In this document: in pieces, positions 44,629 to 54,047 of the stretch
How positions within the stretch are numbered: the first letter of the stretch is position 1
How the letters are laid out: each line of letters begins with the position of its first letter
Source: Phytohalomonas tamaricis
Lineage (GTDB): Bacteria > Pseudomonadota > Gammaproteobacteria > Pseudomonadales > Halomonadaceae
Assembly (NCBI RefSeq): GCF_003012345.1
Contig: NZ_PVRV01000020.1
Span: 434,001-498,000, forward strand
Length of the DNA stretch: 64,000 nt
Reading direction: 5' to 3'
Program-made: the position numbers and the translations under genes
The notes under the pieces: model-generated
What the model was told of the DNA's origin: nothing
What the model saw: only the letters and a program-made list of their open reading frames with translations
The model's database searches: none

Positions 44629-45918
44629 ATGACGAATAACGCTTCAGATCAGGGACGCTACCGTGGTGCCCTGATTGTCATTACCTCTATCTTTTTCATG
44701 TGGGGTCTGCTGACCAGTCTTAACGACGTTCTCATTCCGCATCTAAAAAGTGTATTTTCGCTCAGCTATACCCAAACGATGCTGATTCAGTTCACCTTCT
44801 TCGGTGCCTATTTCATCGTATCGCTACCGGCCGGGAAACTGGTTGCCAAGCTGGGCTACAAGAACAGCATCAGTTTTGGCCTGCTAGTTGCCGGCGTTGG
44901 CGCGCTGCTGTTCTTCCCTGCCGCCAAGGCACCCTCTTATCCATTATTTCTGACCGCGCTGTTCGTTCTGGCCAGCGGTATTACCATCCTGCAGGTCGCG
45001 GCCAACCCGTACGTCAGTCTGCTTGGGCCGGAGAAATCCTCATCGAGCCGTCTTAATCTGGCGCAGGCTTTCAACTCGCTGGGCACGACTGTTGGCCCCG
45101 CGCTTGGAGGACTGCTGATTCTGTCCGGCGCAGCGCTAAGCTCTGCTGACGTTCAATCTGCTGCAGGTGAAGTGGCAGACCGTTTGAGCGAAGCACAGAT
45201 GGTTCAGGGACCTTATCTGATTCTTGCCGCCATTCTCGCCACCCTCGCGGTCGTGATCTTTTTCTGGCGCCTGCCTAATTTCAAGGATCAGGCTCAGGAC
45301 GACATGACCGACAACCTGACGTACGGCGAAGCAATGCGCCATCGCCACGTCGTGCTTGGGATGCTGGGTATTTTCGCCTATGTGGGTGCGGAAGTATCGA
45401 TCGGCAGCTTCCTGATCAATTACATCACTCAGGATCATATCGGCAACATGAGCGAAGGCAGTGCCGCCAACTATGTCGCCTATTACTGGGGCGGCGCGAT
45501 GATCGGACGTTTCATCGGTTCGGCGCTACTGCAGAAAGTCCGTGCTGGCCTGCTGCTAGGTCTGTTCGCCATCATCGCCAGCCTGCTGCTCATTATCACC
45601 ATGATCACCACTGGCCACGTCGCCATGTGGAGTGTGGTCGCGATCGGCCTGTTCAACTCGATCATGTTCCCGACTATTTTCACGCTCGGCATCGCCAAGA
45701 TGGGCCCGTTGACCAGTAAGGCTTCCAGCCTGTTGATCATGTCCATTGTCGGTGGCGCAATCCTGCCGGTTGCAATGGGCTTTTTGGCTGACCATATGGG
45801 CATTCAGCATGCGTTCTTCTTGCCGCTGATCTGCTATCTCTACATCCTGTTCTACGGTCTCAAGGGTTCCAAGGTGCAAAATCCTGTCACCACCGAGCAT
45901 GCAGCGACGACACGCTAA
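44629..45918 (+). CDS. FucP-family sugar:proton symporter (MFS)
   Basis: This 429-residue inner-membrane transporter has 12 predicted helices. The FucP/GluP family (L-fucose, glucose/galactose) is recognised from FFMWGLLTSLNDVLIPHLK in helix 1, FFGAYFIVSLPAGKLV and GYKNSISFGL, and ILQVAANPYVSLLGPEKSSSSRLNLAQ (in two pieces), with the central NSLGTTVGPALGG. Later FPTIFTLGIAKMGPLTSKASSLL is also typical. It probably imports a hexose or deoxyhexose by proton symport. It is followed by a strong terminator and faces an SDR gene. A LacI-type operator precedes it. Confidence 0.92.
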   Translation: MTNNASDQGRYRGALIVITSIFFMWGLLTSLNDVLIPHLKSVFSLSYTQTMLIQFTFFGAYFIVSLPAGKLVAKLGYKNSISFGLLVAGVGALLFFPAAKAPSYPLFLTALFVLASGITILQVAANPYVSLLGPEKSSSSRLNLAQAFNSLGTTVGPALGGLLILSGAALSSADVQSAAGEVADRLSEAQMVQGPYLILAAILATLAVVIFFWRLPNFKDQAQDDMTDNLTYGEAMRHRHVVLGMLGIFAYVGAEVSIGSFLINYITQDHIGNMSEGSAANYVAYYWGGAMIGRFIGSALLQKVRAGLLLGLFAIIASLLLIITMITTGHVAMWSVVAIGLFNSIMFPTIFTLGIAKMGPLTSKASSLLIMSIVGGAILPVAMGFLADHMGIQHAFFLPLICYLYILFYGLKGSKVQNPVTTEHAATTR

Positions 45919-45948
45919 CGTTCGCTACTGACGTTCAGGTCGACACGC

Positions 45949-45975
45949 AAACGCCCCGCAATCGCGGGGCGTTTT
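45949..45975. terminator. Terminator between permease and SDR genes
   Basis: A perfect 11-bp stem AAACGCCCCGC/GCGGGGCGTTT with loop AATC, then TTTCTTT, between convergent genes. Confidence 0.92.
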
Positions 45976-46002
45976 CTTTGTTACACCGGTGAAATCTGAG
46001 GA

Positions 46003-46794
46003 CTAGTCGCGTCCGGGCCGGTCATCGTAGCGGATCACGTTGTGCATGTAACCGCCATCGGCATAGAGGGTCGTGCCGGTCACATAGCGCGCATGTTCAG
46101 AGCACAGGAACGTGACAATACCGCTGATATCCTGTGTTTCGCCGACGAACCCAAGCGGTATCCATTCGTTGTACTTGTCGCGACCGGTCTTCTCGATATC
46201 TTCGCGATTGATATCCGTCTCGATGGCACCGGGGCTCAGGCCAACGACGCGAATACCGTATTCTCCCCATTCAACTGCCGATGCGCGCGTTAGCATCTTC
46301 AACCCCGCCTTGGCCACGCTATAGTGAGACACGCCCTTGCGCATGATTTCGTCATGAATCGACTGGATATTGATGATCACACCACCACCGCCATTTTTCA
46401 TGCGTCGTGCCGCCTGCTGACTGCACAAGAAAGGTGCTGTCAGATTGACCTGCATCAATTCACTCCAGACGTCCAAGGGCATATCTTCCAGCGCATGGTT
46501 ATTTTCGAACCCGGCGTTATTAACCAAGATATCGAGCTGCTTGAAATGATCATCAAACTGGCGAAAGATCTCTTGAACAGCTGCGGATTCGGAGAGATCA
46601 CCCACCACAGGCACCACCTTGACACCGTATTGTGATGCTATTTCATCAGCCAGCGTCTTGACCTCATCACGCATCTTGCGTGTATGCAGTGCAATATCGC
46701 AGCCGGCCTGTGCAAGTGCATGAGCAATCGATGCCCCGATCCCGCGATTGGCCCCCGTTACCAGCGCTGTCTTGCCTTTGAGCGTAATATCCAT
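46003..46794 (-). CDS. Short-chain dehydrogenase/reductase (glucose 1-dehydrogenase-like)
   Basis: This 263-residue classical SDR has the cofactor loop TGANRGIG (residues 14-21), LVNNAG, the catalytic Ser (INIQSIHD) and Tyr-x3-Lys in HYSVAKAG, and a PGAIETDIN loop. The C-terminus ARYVTGTTLYADGGYM is typical of glucose/sugar dehydrogenases and 3-ketoacyl reductase relatives. GGAGG lies upstream of the ATG. Convergent with the FucP-type permease, it may oxidise the imported sugar; that is inference. Confidence 0.9.
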   Translation of the reverse strand: MDITLKGKTALVTGANRGIGASIAHALAQAGCDIALHTRKMRDEVKTLADEIASQYGVKVVPVVGDLSESAAVQEIFRQFDDHFKQLDILVNNAGFENNHALEDMPLDVWSELMQVNLTAPFLCSQQAARRMKNGGGGVIINIQSIHDEIMRKGVSHYSVAKAGLKMLTRASAVEWGEYGIRVVGLSPGAIETDINREDIEKTGRDKYNEWIPLGFVGETQDISGIVTFLCSEHARYVTGTTLYADGGYMHNVIRYDDRPGRD

Positions 46795-46907
46795 GGCTAG
46801 CTAGCCTCCTGCTTCGAAGAAAATGAACGCAATCACCCTGCGGTTCTTCGAGCCTAGACCATTCTGCGCAATGTGCAGGAAACACGGGACAGCAATGCCA
46901 GACGCAA

Positions 46908-46932
46908 AAAGGCCGGGCATAGTCCGGCCTTT
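46908..46932 (-). terminator. Terminator of the MHS permease gene
   Basis: A 9-bp stem AAAGGCCGG/CCGGCCTTT with loop GCATAGT; on the minus strand it is followed by a run of five T residues. Confidence 0.88.
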
Positions 46933-46953
46933 CACCCTCTTGCTTGGTAGCGC

Positions 46954-48303
46954 TTAACTATTAACGGTCACTACCTTCTGCTGGCGCACGCCACCCAGGC
47001 ATAGCATCAAGCCGATCACCGCACCGAGGATGGAAATTGCCGCGACATAATAGGCCGGTGCCATCGGATCGGAGGCCATCGTCAGCGAGATCACCATCGG
47101 CGTCATCCCGCCGAAGATCGCATAGGCGACATTGTAGGAAAATGACAGTCCGGTAAAGCGCACCGCCGCCGGAAAGGACTTGACCGCGACCGCCGGCACG
47201 ACGCCGGTCAGCCCCACGAAGAAGCCCACCAGGGCATACATCGGGAATAGCAGCGCCGTGCTCTCGTGCATCATCGAGTAGAAGCTCCAGTAGCTGATAC
47301 CCAGCCCCAGGCTCCAGATCGTCAAGATGATGCCATTACCAAAGCGGTCGGCCAGATGACCCGACACCAGACAGCCAATGATGACACAGACGATCGCGAG
47401 GCTATTGGCCTCCAGAGAGGTCTGCGCGTCGATATTGGCGAACTGCTGCAGGAGCGTCGGCGTCATCAAAATGGTAACGACCACTGCTGCGGTCAAAAGC
47501 CAGGTTACGCCCATCGACAGAACAACCGACCGCCAGTGCTCACGCAATACGGTCTTGATCGGCAGCTCAGCGGACAGCTCCTTGCGCGCTTGCAGTTCAG
47601 CAAAGATCGGCGTTTCGTGCAGCCAGCGACGCAGATACATGGTGATAAAACCCAGTACGCCACCCAGCAGAAACGGAATACGCCAGCCGTAGGCCGCGAC
47701 TTCTTCGGCCGTGAATGCGGCGTTGATTGCAGTGGCGACTAAAGATCCCAATAAAATGCCGGCTACCAGACCCGAGGAGAGCGTGCCGCAGGCGAAACCG
47801 ATATGACGGCTTGGTACATGCTCGGTCACGAATACCCAGGCCCCGGGCGCTTCACCACCGATCGCCGCACCCTGCAACACACGCATCAGCAGCAAAAGAA
47901 TCGGCGCGGCAATACCAATCGTCTCGTAGGTCGGCAGTAAGCCCATCACCAGCGTCGGCACCGCCATCAGAAAGATACTGAACATGAACATCTTCTTGCG
48001 ACCGAGTAGGTCACCGAAGTGCGCCATGATGATGCCGCCCAGCGGGCGCGCCAGATACCCCGCGGCGAAAATACCAAAGGTCTGCACCATGCGTAGCCAA
48101 TCGGGCATATCTGCAGGGAAGAACAGCTTACCTACTACCGTGGCAAAGAAGACGAAAATGACAAAATCGTAGAATTCGAGTGCGCCACCGAGTGCAGATA
48201 ATGACAGTGTCTTGGCATCGTGGCGTGTGAGCGCGCGAGTCGAACCGGCATGGTCACCGGTAGAAGCGCCATTGTTTGAATTCATAGGGGCTTGCGTATT
48301 CAT
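46954..48303 (-). CDS. MFS transporter, metabolite:H+ symporter (MHS) family
   Basis: This 449-residue 12-helix permease is of the ProP/KgtP/ShiA group, which imports osmolytes, dicarboxylates or aromatic acids with protons. Recognisable are LSALGGALEFYDFVIFVFFA in helix 1, ARPLGGIIMAHFGDLLGRKKMF (the MFS GxLaDrxGrkx loop) and LLLLMRVLQGAAIGGEAPGAWVF cut around the conserved Arg-Gly. RRWLHETPIFAEL is the MHS-typical central loop. There is no ProP-type C-terminal coiled coil. The substrate is unknown. It is monocistronic with a terminator. The gap 48304-48679 shows no feature. Confidence 0.9.
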   Translation of the reverse strand: MNTQAPMNSNNGASTGDHAGSTRALTRHDAKTLSLSALGGALEFYDFVIFVFFATVVGKLFFPADMPDWLRMVQTFGIFAAGYLARPLGGIIMAHFGDLLGRKKMFMFSIFLMAVPTLVMGLLPTYETIGIAAPILLLLMRVLQGAAIGGEAPGAWVFVTEHVPSRHIGFACGTLSSGLVAGILLGSLVATAINAAFTAEEVAAYGWRIPFLLGGVLGFITMYLRRWLHETPIFAELQARKELSAELPIKTVLREHWRSVVLSMGVTWLLTAAVVVTILMTPTLLQQFANIDAQTSLEANSLAIVCVIIGCLVSGHLADRFGNGIILTIWSLGLGISYWSFYSMMHESTALLFPMYALVGFFVGLTGVVPAVAVKSFPAAVRFTGLSFSYNVAYAIFGGMTPMVISLTMASDPMAPAYYVAAISILGAVIGLMLCLGGVRQQKVVTVNS

Positions 48304-48679
48304 ATGAATATCAGCGTCTTTAGGTTGACGTTAGGCACGTAAAACCAGGTCGGCGGGGGTAATACCAGGCTTTACATACTTTCAGGAGAGTGTGTCCAGA
48401 GTACGGCAGGGGTTTTCGCCACTCTGCGCTCGCTTATTGCCTTGGGCGCCTTTTGGGCATTAGGGCAAACGAGCTAATGAGCCACTTTATCAGATACTAT
48501 CAGGAGAAACAGCCTGAGATGCCCATATCCCGGACGTTAACGACTATTTACCCATCTCTCTCCAAATTTGACAGCAGGTCACACGCCTCCCTAGGATCGA
48601 ATGAAGTAACATTGCTGAAGGCACTGCTCAGTGCATCTGCTTGCTTAACACCAACAATAAACACGCAAGGAAGCCTCTA

Positions 48680-50080
48680 ATGCCCTCTTCGCCCCCTCTA
48701 CCGTGGTATCAGCGCATCCCTCATCCAGCCGTGCTGATTTTCAGCCTACTGATTATCGTCTGGACATTGACGTTGATCGTACCCGCTGGCGTATATGATC
48801 GTCATGACGTCAACGGGCGCAGCGCGGTCATTCCTGGCACCTTCCACTTTGTTGCAAGCGATGCCCCTTCGTTCCTTGCCATCTTTCACGCCGTACCGCT
48901 AGGCATGGTGCAAGCCAGCAGCATCATCTTCGCCGTCTTCATCGGTGGAGGACTATTTCGCGTCATGGAAGCGACCGGTGCGTTAGAAAATATGGTGGGT
49001 ACGCTGGTTAAACGCCTCGGCCATGAGCGCCCCACACCGCTTATCTGGATCATGACGTTCATGTTTGGTGCACTCGGCATCGCTGTGGGCTATGAAAACA
49101 ATATTGCGCTAGTCCCTATTGCCGTGCTGCTCGGCCGTGCAATAGGCGGCGACCGTTTAGTCGGCGCAAGTATTGCGCTGGGCGGCGTGGGGATCGGCTT
49201 TGCCACCTCGCCGATCAATGTCTACACCGTGGGCGTCGCCGATCAAATCGCTGATCTTCCTTTGTTTTCAGGCGCAGTCCTGCGCAGCATATTGTGCCTC
49301 GGTGCACTGGCGCTGCTTGCCCATCACACCAGCCGTTACATGAAGCGCCTGAAAGCCGACCGTCGCAATTCCCTGCTGTCCGATAGCGACGAGGCATCAT
49401 CCCTTACCAAACCGCTCGCCGATTATCACCTGAGCGGACGTGACTATCGCGTGCTGGGCACCTTCATGATCGGTCTCGCCGTAATGCTTTACGGCGTATT
49501 CGCTTACAGCTGGTATATCAATGAGATTGCCGCCACGTTTCTGGGCATTGCGGTAATAGCGGGATTGATGGCGCGCATGAAGCCCGGCGAAATAAATACC
49601 TATTTCTTTGAAGGTGCGGCTTCCGTAACGACTGGCGCCTTGCTGGTCGGGCTCGCGCGCGGCATTCAGGTGCTGCTCGACCAGGGCCAGATCGGCGATA
49701 CCATTGTTGATATGCTGGCCGCACCCTTGAGTCAGCTTCCTGTGCTGGTTTCTACACTAGCAATGACCTTGGTTCATGCGGTGATAAACATCATTATCCC
49801 TTCAGGCAGCGGCCAGGCAATGGCAACCATGCCGATCATGATTCCGCTTGCCGACCTGATCGGCATGACACGACAGACCGCGATCCTTGCTTTCCAGGTC
49901 GGTGATGGATTGACCAACATGATCGTACCTACCTCAGGGGGTACACTAGCCATGCTCGCGATCGCCAATGTGCCCTATGATCGCTGGGTACGCTTCTTCA
50001 TGCCGCTACTGGTCAAGACGTTTCTGCTCAGCTGGGTGATGCTCTCCGTCGCTGTGGCTATCGGCTGGGGGCCCGCCTGA
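48680..50080 (+). CDS. YfcC/ArcD-type permease
   Basis: This 466-residue inner-membrane protein has about 12 helices. It belongs to the YfcC/DcuC-ArcD superfamily, whose members are putative amino-acid or C4 permeases. Landmarks are PHPAVLIFSLLIIVWTLTLIVPAG near the N-terminus, FGALGIAVGYENNIALVPIAV, SPINVYTVGVAD and the late INIIIPSGSGQAMATMPIM with LTNMIVPTSGGTLAMLAIA. ATG 48680 has AAGGA 9 bases upstream; a longer frame from 48641 is less likely. It is followed by argE on the same strand, so it may carry N-acetyl- or other amino acids. Confidence 0.9.
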   Translation: MPSSPPLPWYQRIPHPAVLIFSLLIIVWTLTLIVPAGVYDRHDVNGRSAVIPGTFHFVASDAPSFLAIFHAVPLGMVQASSIIFAVFIGGGLFRVMEATGALENMVGTLVKRLGHERPTPLIWIMTFMFGALGIAVGYENNIALVPIAVLLGRAIGGDRLVGASIALGGVGIGFATSPINVYTVGVADQIADLPLFSGAVLRSILCLGALALLAHHTSRYMKRLKADRRNSLLSDSDEASSLTKPLADYHLSGRDYRVLGTFMIGLAVMLYGVFAYSWYINEIAATFLGIAVIAGLMARMKPGEINTYFFEGAASVTTGALLVGLARGIQVLLDQGQIGDTIVDMLAAPLSQLPVLVSTLAMTLVHAVINIIIPSGSGQAMATMPIMIPLADLIGMTRQTAILAFQVGDGLTNMIVPTSGGTLAMLAIANVPYDRWVRFFMPLLVKTFLLSWVMLSVAVAIGWGPA

Positions 50081-50164
50081 GCCCTGATTAAGTGAATACA
50101 GGAAAGGCGCCGAGCAATGATGCGGCGTGTTTATCTTTTACCGGCTGACGCCAAGGAATACTGC

Positions 50165-51310
50165 ATGTCGCCAACAGAACTTCTCACGCAACTGGTTGCC
50201 TTCGATACCGTGTCACGCAACTCGAATCTGGAGATGATCGCTTACCTTGAGCGTTATCTGCGTGATTATGGCATCGACAGCGAGCGGATCGAAAACGACG
50301 ACGGCTCGCGTGCCAACCTGCTGGCACGCATCGGTCCAGAGGTCGAGGGCGGTGTGGTGATCTCTGGCCACACCGATGTAGTGCCGGTGGATGGCCAACC
50401 GTGGACGACCGATCCATTCACACTTACCGAACGCGACGGCAAGCTTTTTGGACGCGGCAGCTGCGACATGAAAGGCTTCATCGCCTGCGCCTTGGCATTG
50501 GTGCCTGACTGGGTGAAGCGCGAGCTTAAACGACCGATCTATCTGGCCTTTTCCTATGATGAGGAGATCGGCTGCCTCGGCGCGCCGCGCATGATCGAGC
50601 GACTGGTCGCCAACTGCCCGAAACCGTCAGCCGTCATTGTCGGTGAGCCAACGCTGATGCAACCCGTTACCCAGCAAAAGGGCATCACCTCTTTGCGCAC
50701 TGTAGTGACCGGTATCGAAGCACACTCAAGCCAGATTAATCAGGGAATTTCAGCAATTCACGTCGCTGCTCGCCTGGTGACCAAAATAGAAGCAATCATG
50801 GCTGAGCTGGTCGACGAGGAACGTTGCAATCACGCCTTCAATGTCCCCCACTCAAGCCTGCATGTCGGCAAGATTCAGGGCGGCACGGCAATCAACATCA
50901 TGGCGCGACAGTGCAGTTTCGAATGGGAAATTCGCCATCTGCCTGAAGACGGCTTTGACGCGGTATTCCAACGCTTTGATGACTATGCTCGCACCGTGCA
51001 AGACGAACTCAAACAGCGCGATAGCCGTTTTGCTATCGAAACGACCCAGCTGACGCATGTGGTTCCCGGCCTTTCCCATCGCGATAACGCACAGGCCATT
51101 GCGATCTGCGAGCAACTGCTCGGCAAGCGTGAACTCGATGCGGTGGCCTACGCCACCGAAGCCGGTCAGTTCCAGAATGCAGGGCTTGAAGCGATTATTT
51201 GCGGGCCCGGCAGTATCACTCAGGCTCATCAACCAGACGAATTCATCAGCATCGAACAGCTCGAGCAAGGCGAGGTGTTCATGCGCCGACTGGGCGAGGC
51301 GTTAAGCTAA
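50165..51310 (+). CDS. argE: Acetylornithine deacetylase (ArgE-type, M20 peptidase)
   Basis: This 381-residue cytosolic di-zinc amidohydrolase releases acetate from N-acetylornithine or related N-acyl amino acids. M20 motifs are SGHTDVVPVDG (zinc His and bridging Asp region), GRGSCDMKGF, YDEEIGCLGAP (catalytic Glu-Glu) and GEPT. The ArgE subtype is suggested by the dimer domain EAHSSQINQGISAIHVAARL and the end EFISIEQLEQGEVFMRRL. ATG 50165 has AAGGA upstream; an earlier start at 50117 lacks one. The permease gene lies 85 bases upstream on the same strand; a catabolic rather than biosynthetic role is possible. Confidence 0.88.
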   Translation: MSPTELLTQLVAFDTVSRNSNLEMIAYLERYLRDYGIDSERIENDDGSRANLLARIGPEVEGGVVISGHTDVVPVDGQPWTTDPFTLTERDGKLFGRGSCDMKGFIACALALVPDWVKRELKRPIYLAFSYDEEIGCLGAPRMIERLVANCPKPSAVIVGEPTLMQPVTQQKGITSLRTVVTGIEAHSSQINQGISAIHVAARLVTKIEAIMAELVDEERCNHAFNVPHSSLHVGKIQGGTAINIMARQCSFEWEIRHLPEDGFDAVFQRFDDYARTVQDELKQRDSRFAIETTQLTHVVPGLSHRDNAQAIAICEQLLGKRELDAVAYATEAGQFQNAGLEAIICGPGSITQAHQPDEFISIEQLEQGEVFMRRLGEALS

Positions 51311-51342
51311 TCGCCTCGCCGGTTGCAAGATGCGGCAACAAA

Positions 51343-51650
51343 TTAAAAATCGATGACCTGACGAATGGCTTTGCCTTCTGCCAGCCGGTCGAAGCCCTCA
51401 TTGATTTCATCCAAGGTAATGCGATGGGTCAGGAGTTTGTCGACCGGCAAGCGACCGGCCTGGTAGAGCGCAATATACTCCGGAGTATCCAGTGCCGGCA
51501 CATGGCCACCCAGGTAAGAGCCCATCAGCTTGCGCTCCTCCGCAACCAGCTGGGTCGGGCTGATCGCAAAGCGTACGTCGGGGTGCGGTAGTCCCGAGGT
51601 TACGGTAGTACCGCCCTTGATCGTCGCCGCGGTGCAGACGCATGATACCG
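51343..51650 (-). pseudogene. C-terminal fragment of a zinc alcohol dehydrogenase
   Basis: The minus strand encodes about 100 residues. It reads AATIKGGTTVTSGLPHPDVRF, then AISPTQLVAEERKLMGSYLGG, HVPALDTPEYIALYQAGRLPV and a normal C-terminus GFDRLAEGKAIRQVIDF. This is the last third of a class III-type alcohol dehydrogenase (MDR). Going upstream, similarity stops near 51650, where the promoter of the divergent aldo/keto reductase begins. The first two thirds are missing, so this is a deletion remnant. Confidence 0.8.
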
Positions 51651-51790
51651 CTCAGCAATATTCCCGCCGTATTGGCCTCCGCACTAGGCTTGTACAACGA
51701 ACCGCTCCCCGCCACACAATGCGTCTCTTCGCAAGCACGGTCGCTCTCCGCCATACTGTTAATCGAACACTGACTGCAAGGAGTGCAATC

Positions 51791-52657
51791 ATGTCGACAC
51801 GAACTATTCGCCTCGCCGACGGTACGCAGGTTCCGGCCATCGGTCAGGGCACTTGGCACATGGGTGAAGGCCAATACACGCAGCAAGAGGAAGTCCGCGC
51901 CCTTCAGCATGGTATTGATCTTGGCATGACGCTGGTCGATACGGCAGAAATGTACGCCAGTGGCGGCGCCGAGAGAGTCGTCGCCGAGGCTATCAAGGGG
52001 CGTCGCGACGAGGTTTTTCTGGTGTCCAAAGTCTTACCGCACAATGCCGGTGCCAAGCAGGCCGTCCGTGCTTGCGAGCAAAGCCTCAAGCGTCTGGGTA
52101 CCGACACGCTAGACCTTTATTTATTGCACTGGCGCGGCGGCGAAGACCTCGCCGATACCCTCGATGCATTCGAAACCTTGCTGGAACAAGGCAAGATCAA
52201 GCGCTTTGGCGTTTCCAATTTCGATACCGAGGATATCGAAGAGCTTTACGCCATGCAGGGTGGCAAAGACTGTGCGACCAATCAGGTACTTTATAATCTG
52301 GGAGTGCGCGGGATTGAGTACGACCTATTGCCACTCCACCGGCATCGTCGGTTGCCTACTATGGCTTACTGCCCGCTTGCGCAAGGCGGTCAGGCAAGTC
52401 AACGTTTGCTAGCGAATGAAACAGTCACTGCGCTGGCACGAGAACACAATGTGACGCCAACTCAACTGTTGCTTGCCTGGACAATCCGCCCAATCGATGG
52501 CCAACGCGATGTCATCGCTATTCCCAAGGCAGTGCAGACCGAACATATCGAGCAGAATGCCAAGGCCCTAGAGATTGAATTCAACGAAGACGATCTCAAG
52601 CGACTTGATGAGGCGTTTCCACCGCCTGCTCACAAGCAGCCGCTGGCTATCATCTGA
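51791..52657 (+). CDS. Aldo/keto reductase (DkgB/YeaE-like)
   Basis: This 288-residue NADPH-dependent TIM-barrel enzyme has the full tetrad: Asp50 and Tyr55 (VDTAEMYASGGAE), Lys80 (LVSKVLP) and His113 (LYLLHWRG). IPKAVQTEHIEQNAKAL is the cofactor-binding end. The closest type is the bacterial AKRs that reduce methylglyoxal and diketogluconate. ATG 51791 has AAGGAG 7 bases upstream; the longer frame from 51530 overlaps the dehydrogenase remnant and is not used. It stands alone. Confidence 0.9.
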   Translation: MSTRTIRLADGTQVPAIGQGTWHMGEGQYTQQEEVRALQHGIDLGMTLVDTAEMYASGGAERVVAEAIKGRRDEVFLVSKVLPHNAGAKQAVRACEQSLKRLGTDTLDLYLLHWRGGEDLADTLDAFETLLEQGKIKRFGVSNFDTEDIEELYAMQGGKDCATNQVLYNLGVRGIEYDLLPLHRHRRLPTMAYCPLAQGGQASQRLLANETVTALAREHNVTPTQLLLAWTIRPIDGQRDVIAIPKAVQTEHIEQNAKALEIEFNEDDLKRLDEAFPPPAHKQPLAII

Positions 52658-52797
52658 CAGCGCAGTCATCATCGCAGCGAGTACTCATCAGGCACCGTAT
52701 TGCGGTGCCTTTTACTGGCTAGCCCCACTGAGAAAAACTTCTTCGCTGACGTCATTCATCCACTATGCTGGAATGACATTTTTTCACATTAAAGTTT

Positions 52798-53739
52798 ATG
52801 CTGCTTATGAATGACGTCCGTTTCTGCTCCAGTCTTATGTCTCGGTATTCTTCTCTCTTCGCGACGCTTGTAGTGACCGGTTTGCTCAGCTCGTCCGCTG
52901 TTCAGGCGGCCGTAGAAAATACGTCGCCGCCAACCGGCGAACAAGCGCGTCAGTATCACTTCGATAGCGCCAACATGGATCAGGACTATCGGATTTATGT
53001 GCCCAAGAACTATGATCCTGCCAAGCGCTACCCGCTGGTTATCGACTTGCATGGGGTTAATGCCAACCCGGACACAGATTTCAAAGGCGGCGAGCTTGCC
53101 AATGCTGCACAGAAGTACGGCTTTATCGTCGTCGCGCCCAAGGGGATCGGAGAGGACCCCATGTTCTGGGGCAGCATCTATCCTTTCAAGCTGGCCGATC
53201 CCGATATCGACCCCGCCAGGGACATGCGTCCTCTCCCGGCGGATCAACAGTACTACGCCAAGGATATTCCAGGGCTTTCCTCGGTCATGTTCGCCATGAG
53301 TGCGCCGGAAGCTGAGCAGAAGCGGCTGTGGAGCGAGCAGGATGCGCTCAACGTGCTGGCACTCACTCAACGCGAGTACAACATCGATCCTGACCGGATC
53401 TACCTGCTTGGTAATTCAGCGGGCGCGGGGGGCGTGCTTTATCTCGCGGCGAAATATGCTGACAAGTGGGCCGCTATTGCGCCGGTCAACGGTGTGGTTG
53501 CGCCGTGGAGTTATCCTGTCAGTCGGCTTGAAGATGTTCCTCTGCTGTTTGTCCATGGCAGCGAAGACAAGATTGCTTCCTCCCAAGCCATTCAGGCGAT
53601 TATCGATGGTGTCAACGCCCAGGGGGGAGAAGCCCGCTTGTTACGCGTCGCAGGCGGCAAACATGCGGACACTTGGTACATGGCGCTTGATGACATCTTC
53701 AGTTTCTTTGCACAGCACAAGCGTGCCGACAATTCCTGA
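52798..53739 (+). CDS. Exported alpha/beta-hydrolase esterase
   Basis: This protein of up to 313 residues has a Sec signal peptide best started at the internal ATG 52837 (SRYSSLFATLVVTGLLSSSAVQA, cleavage before AVENT). The hydrolase core has the oxyanion stretch YPLVIDLHGVNANP and nucleophile GNSAGAGG. The acid is in FVHGSEDKIAS and the final His in GGKHADTWY. It resembles LpqC/PHB-depolymerase-like and prolyl-oligopeptidase-type esterases of the periplasm. Neither start has a clear ribosome-binding site. The region 53740-54047 after it is AT-rich with nothing recognisable. Confidence 0.82.
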   Translation: MLLMNDVRFCSSLMSRYSSLFATLVVTGLLSSSAVQAAVENTSPPTGEQARQYHFDSANMDQDYRIYVPKNYDPAKRYPLVIDLHGVNANPDTDFKGGELANAAQKYGFIVVAPKGIGEDPMFWGSIYPFKLADPDIDPARDMRPLPADQQYYAKDIPGLSSVMFAMSAPEAEQKRLWSEQDALNVLALTQREYNIDPDRIYLLGNSAGAGGVLYLAAKYADKWAAIAPVNGVVAPWSYPVSRLEDVPLLFVHGSEDKIASSQAIQAIIDGVNAQGGEARLLRVAGGKHADTWYMALDDIFSFFAQHKRADNS

Positions 53740-54047
53740 GCGGATAAGGCGTGTGACTCAATCGAGAATTAAATCATGCTGCTCTCAGGGGGAGTGAGGC
53801 AGATAATCGTATTTTATTGGCGACTTGAATTATGCATACGCAGCATCATAAGCTAGTCATCAAACGGTAACAGGACACTAAAACTGCATTTCTTCGCTCG
53901 ATCGGTGTTTATTGTTTATGCACGTTCGAGTCTCAGCAATAACTGTTACAGCGTATAGCCCGACCTGTACTGCTAACCGCCGTATCTGGCGTCTTAGCGT
54001 CATCGAAAAGAAGCAATCCCGAACAGCTATGTTTGAAGGAGCGAGCG

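Noticed and set aside
46797-46804. GCTAGCTA repeat near the SDR start
   Set aside because: Very short and overlaps the ribosome-binding region; likely chance.
48390-48680. 96-residue frame upstream of the YfcC-type permease
   Set aside because: It has no ribosome-binding site and no recognisable features, and the region looks like an ordinary promoter region.
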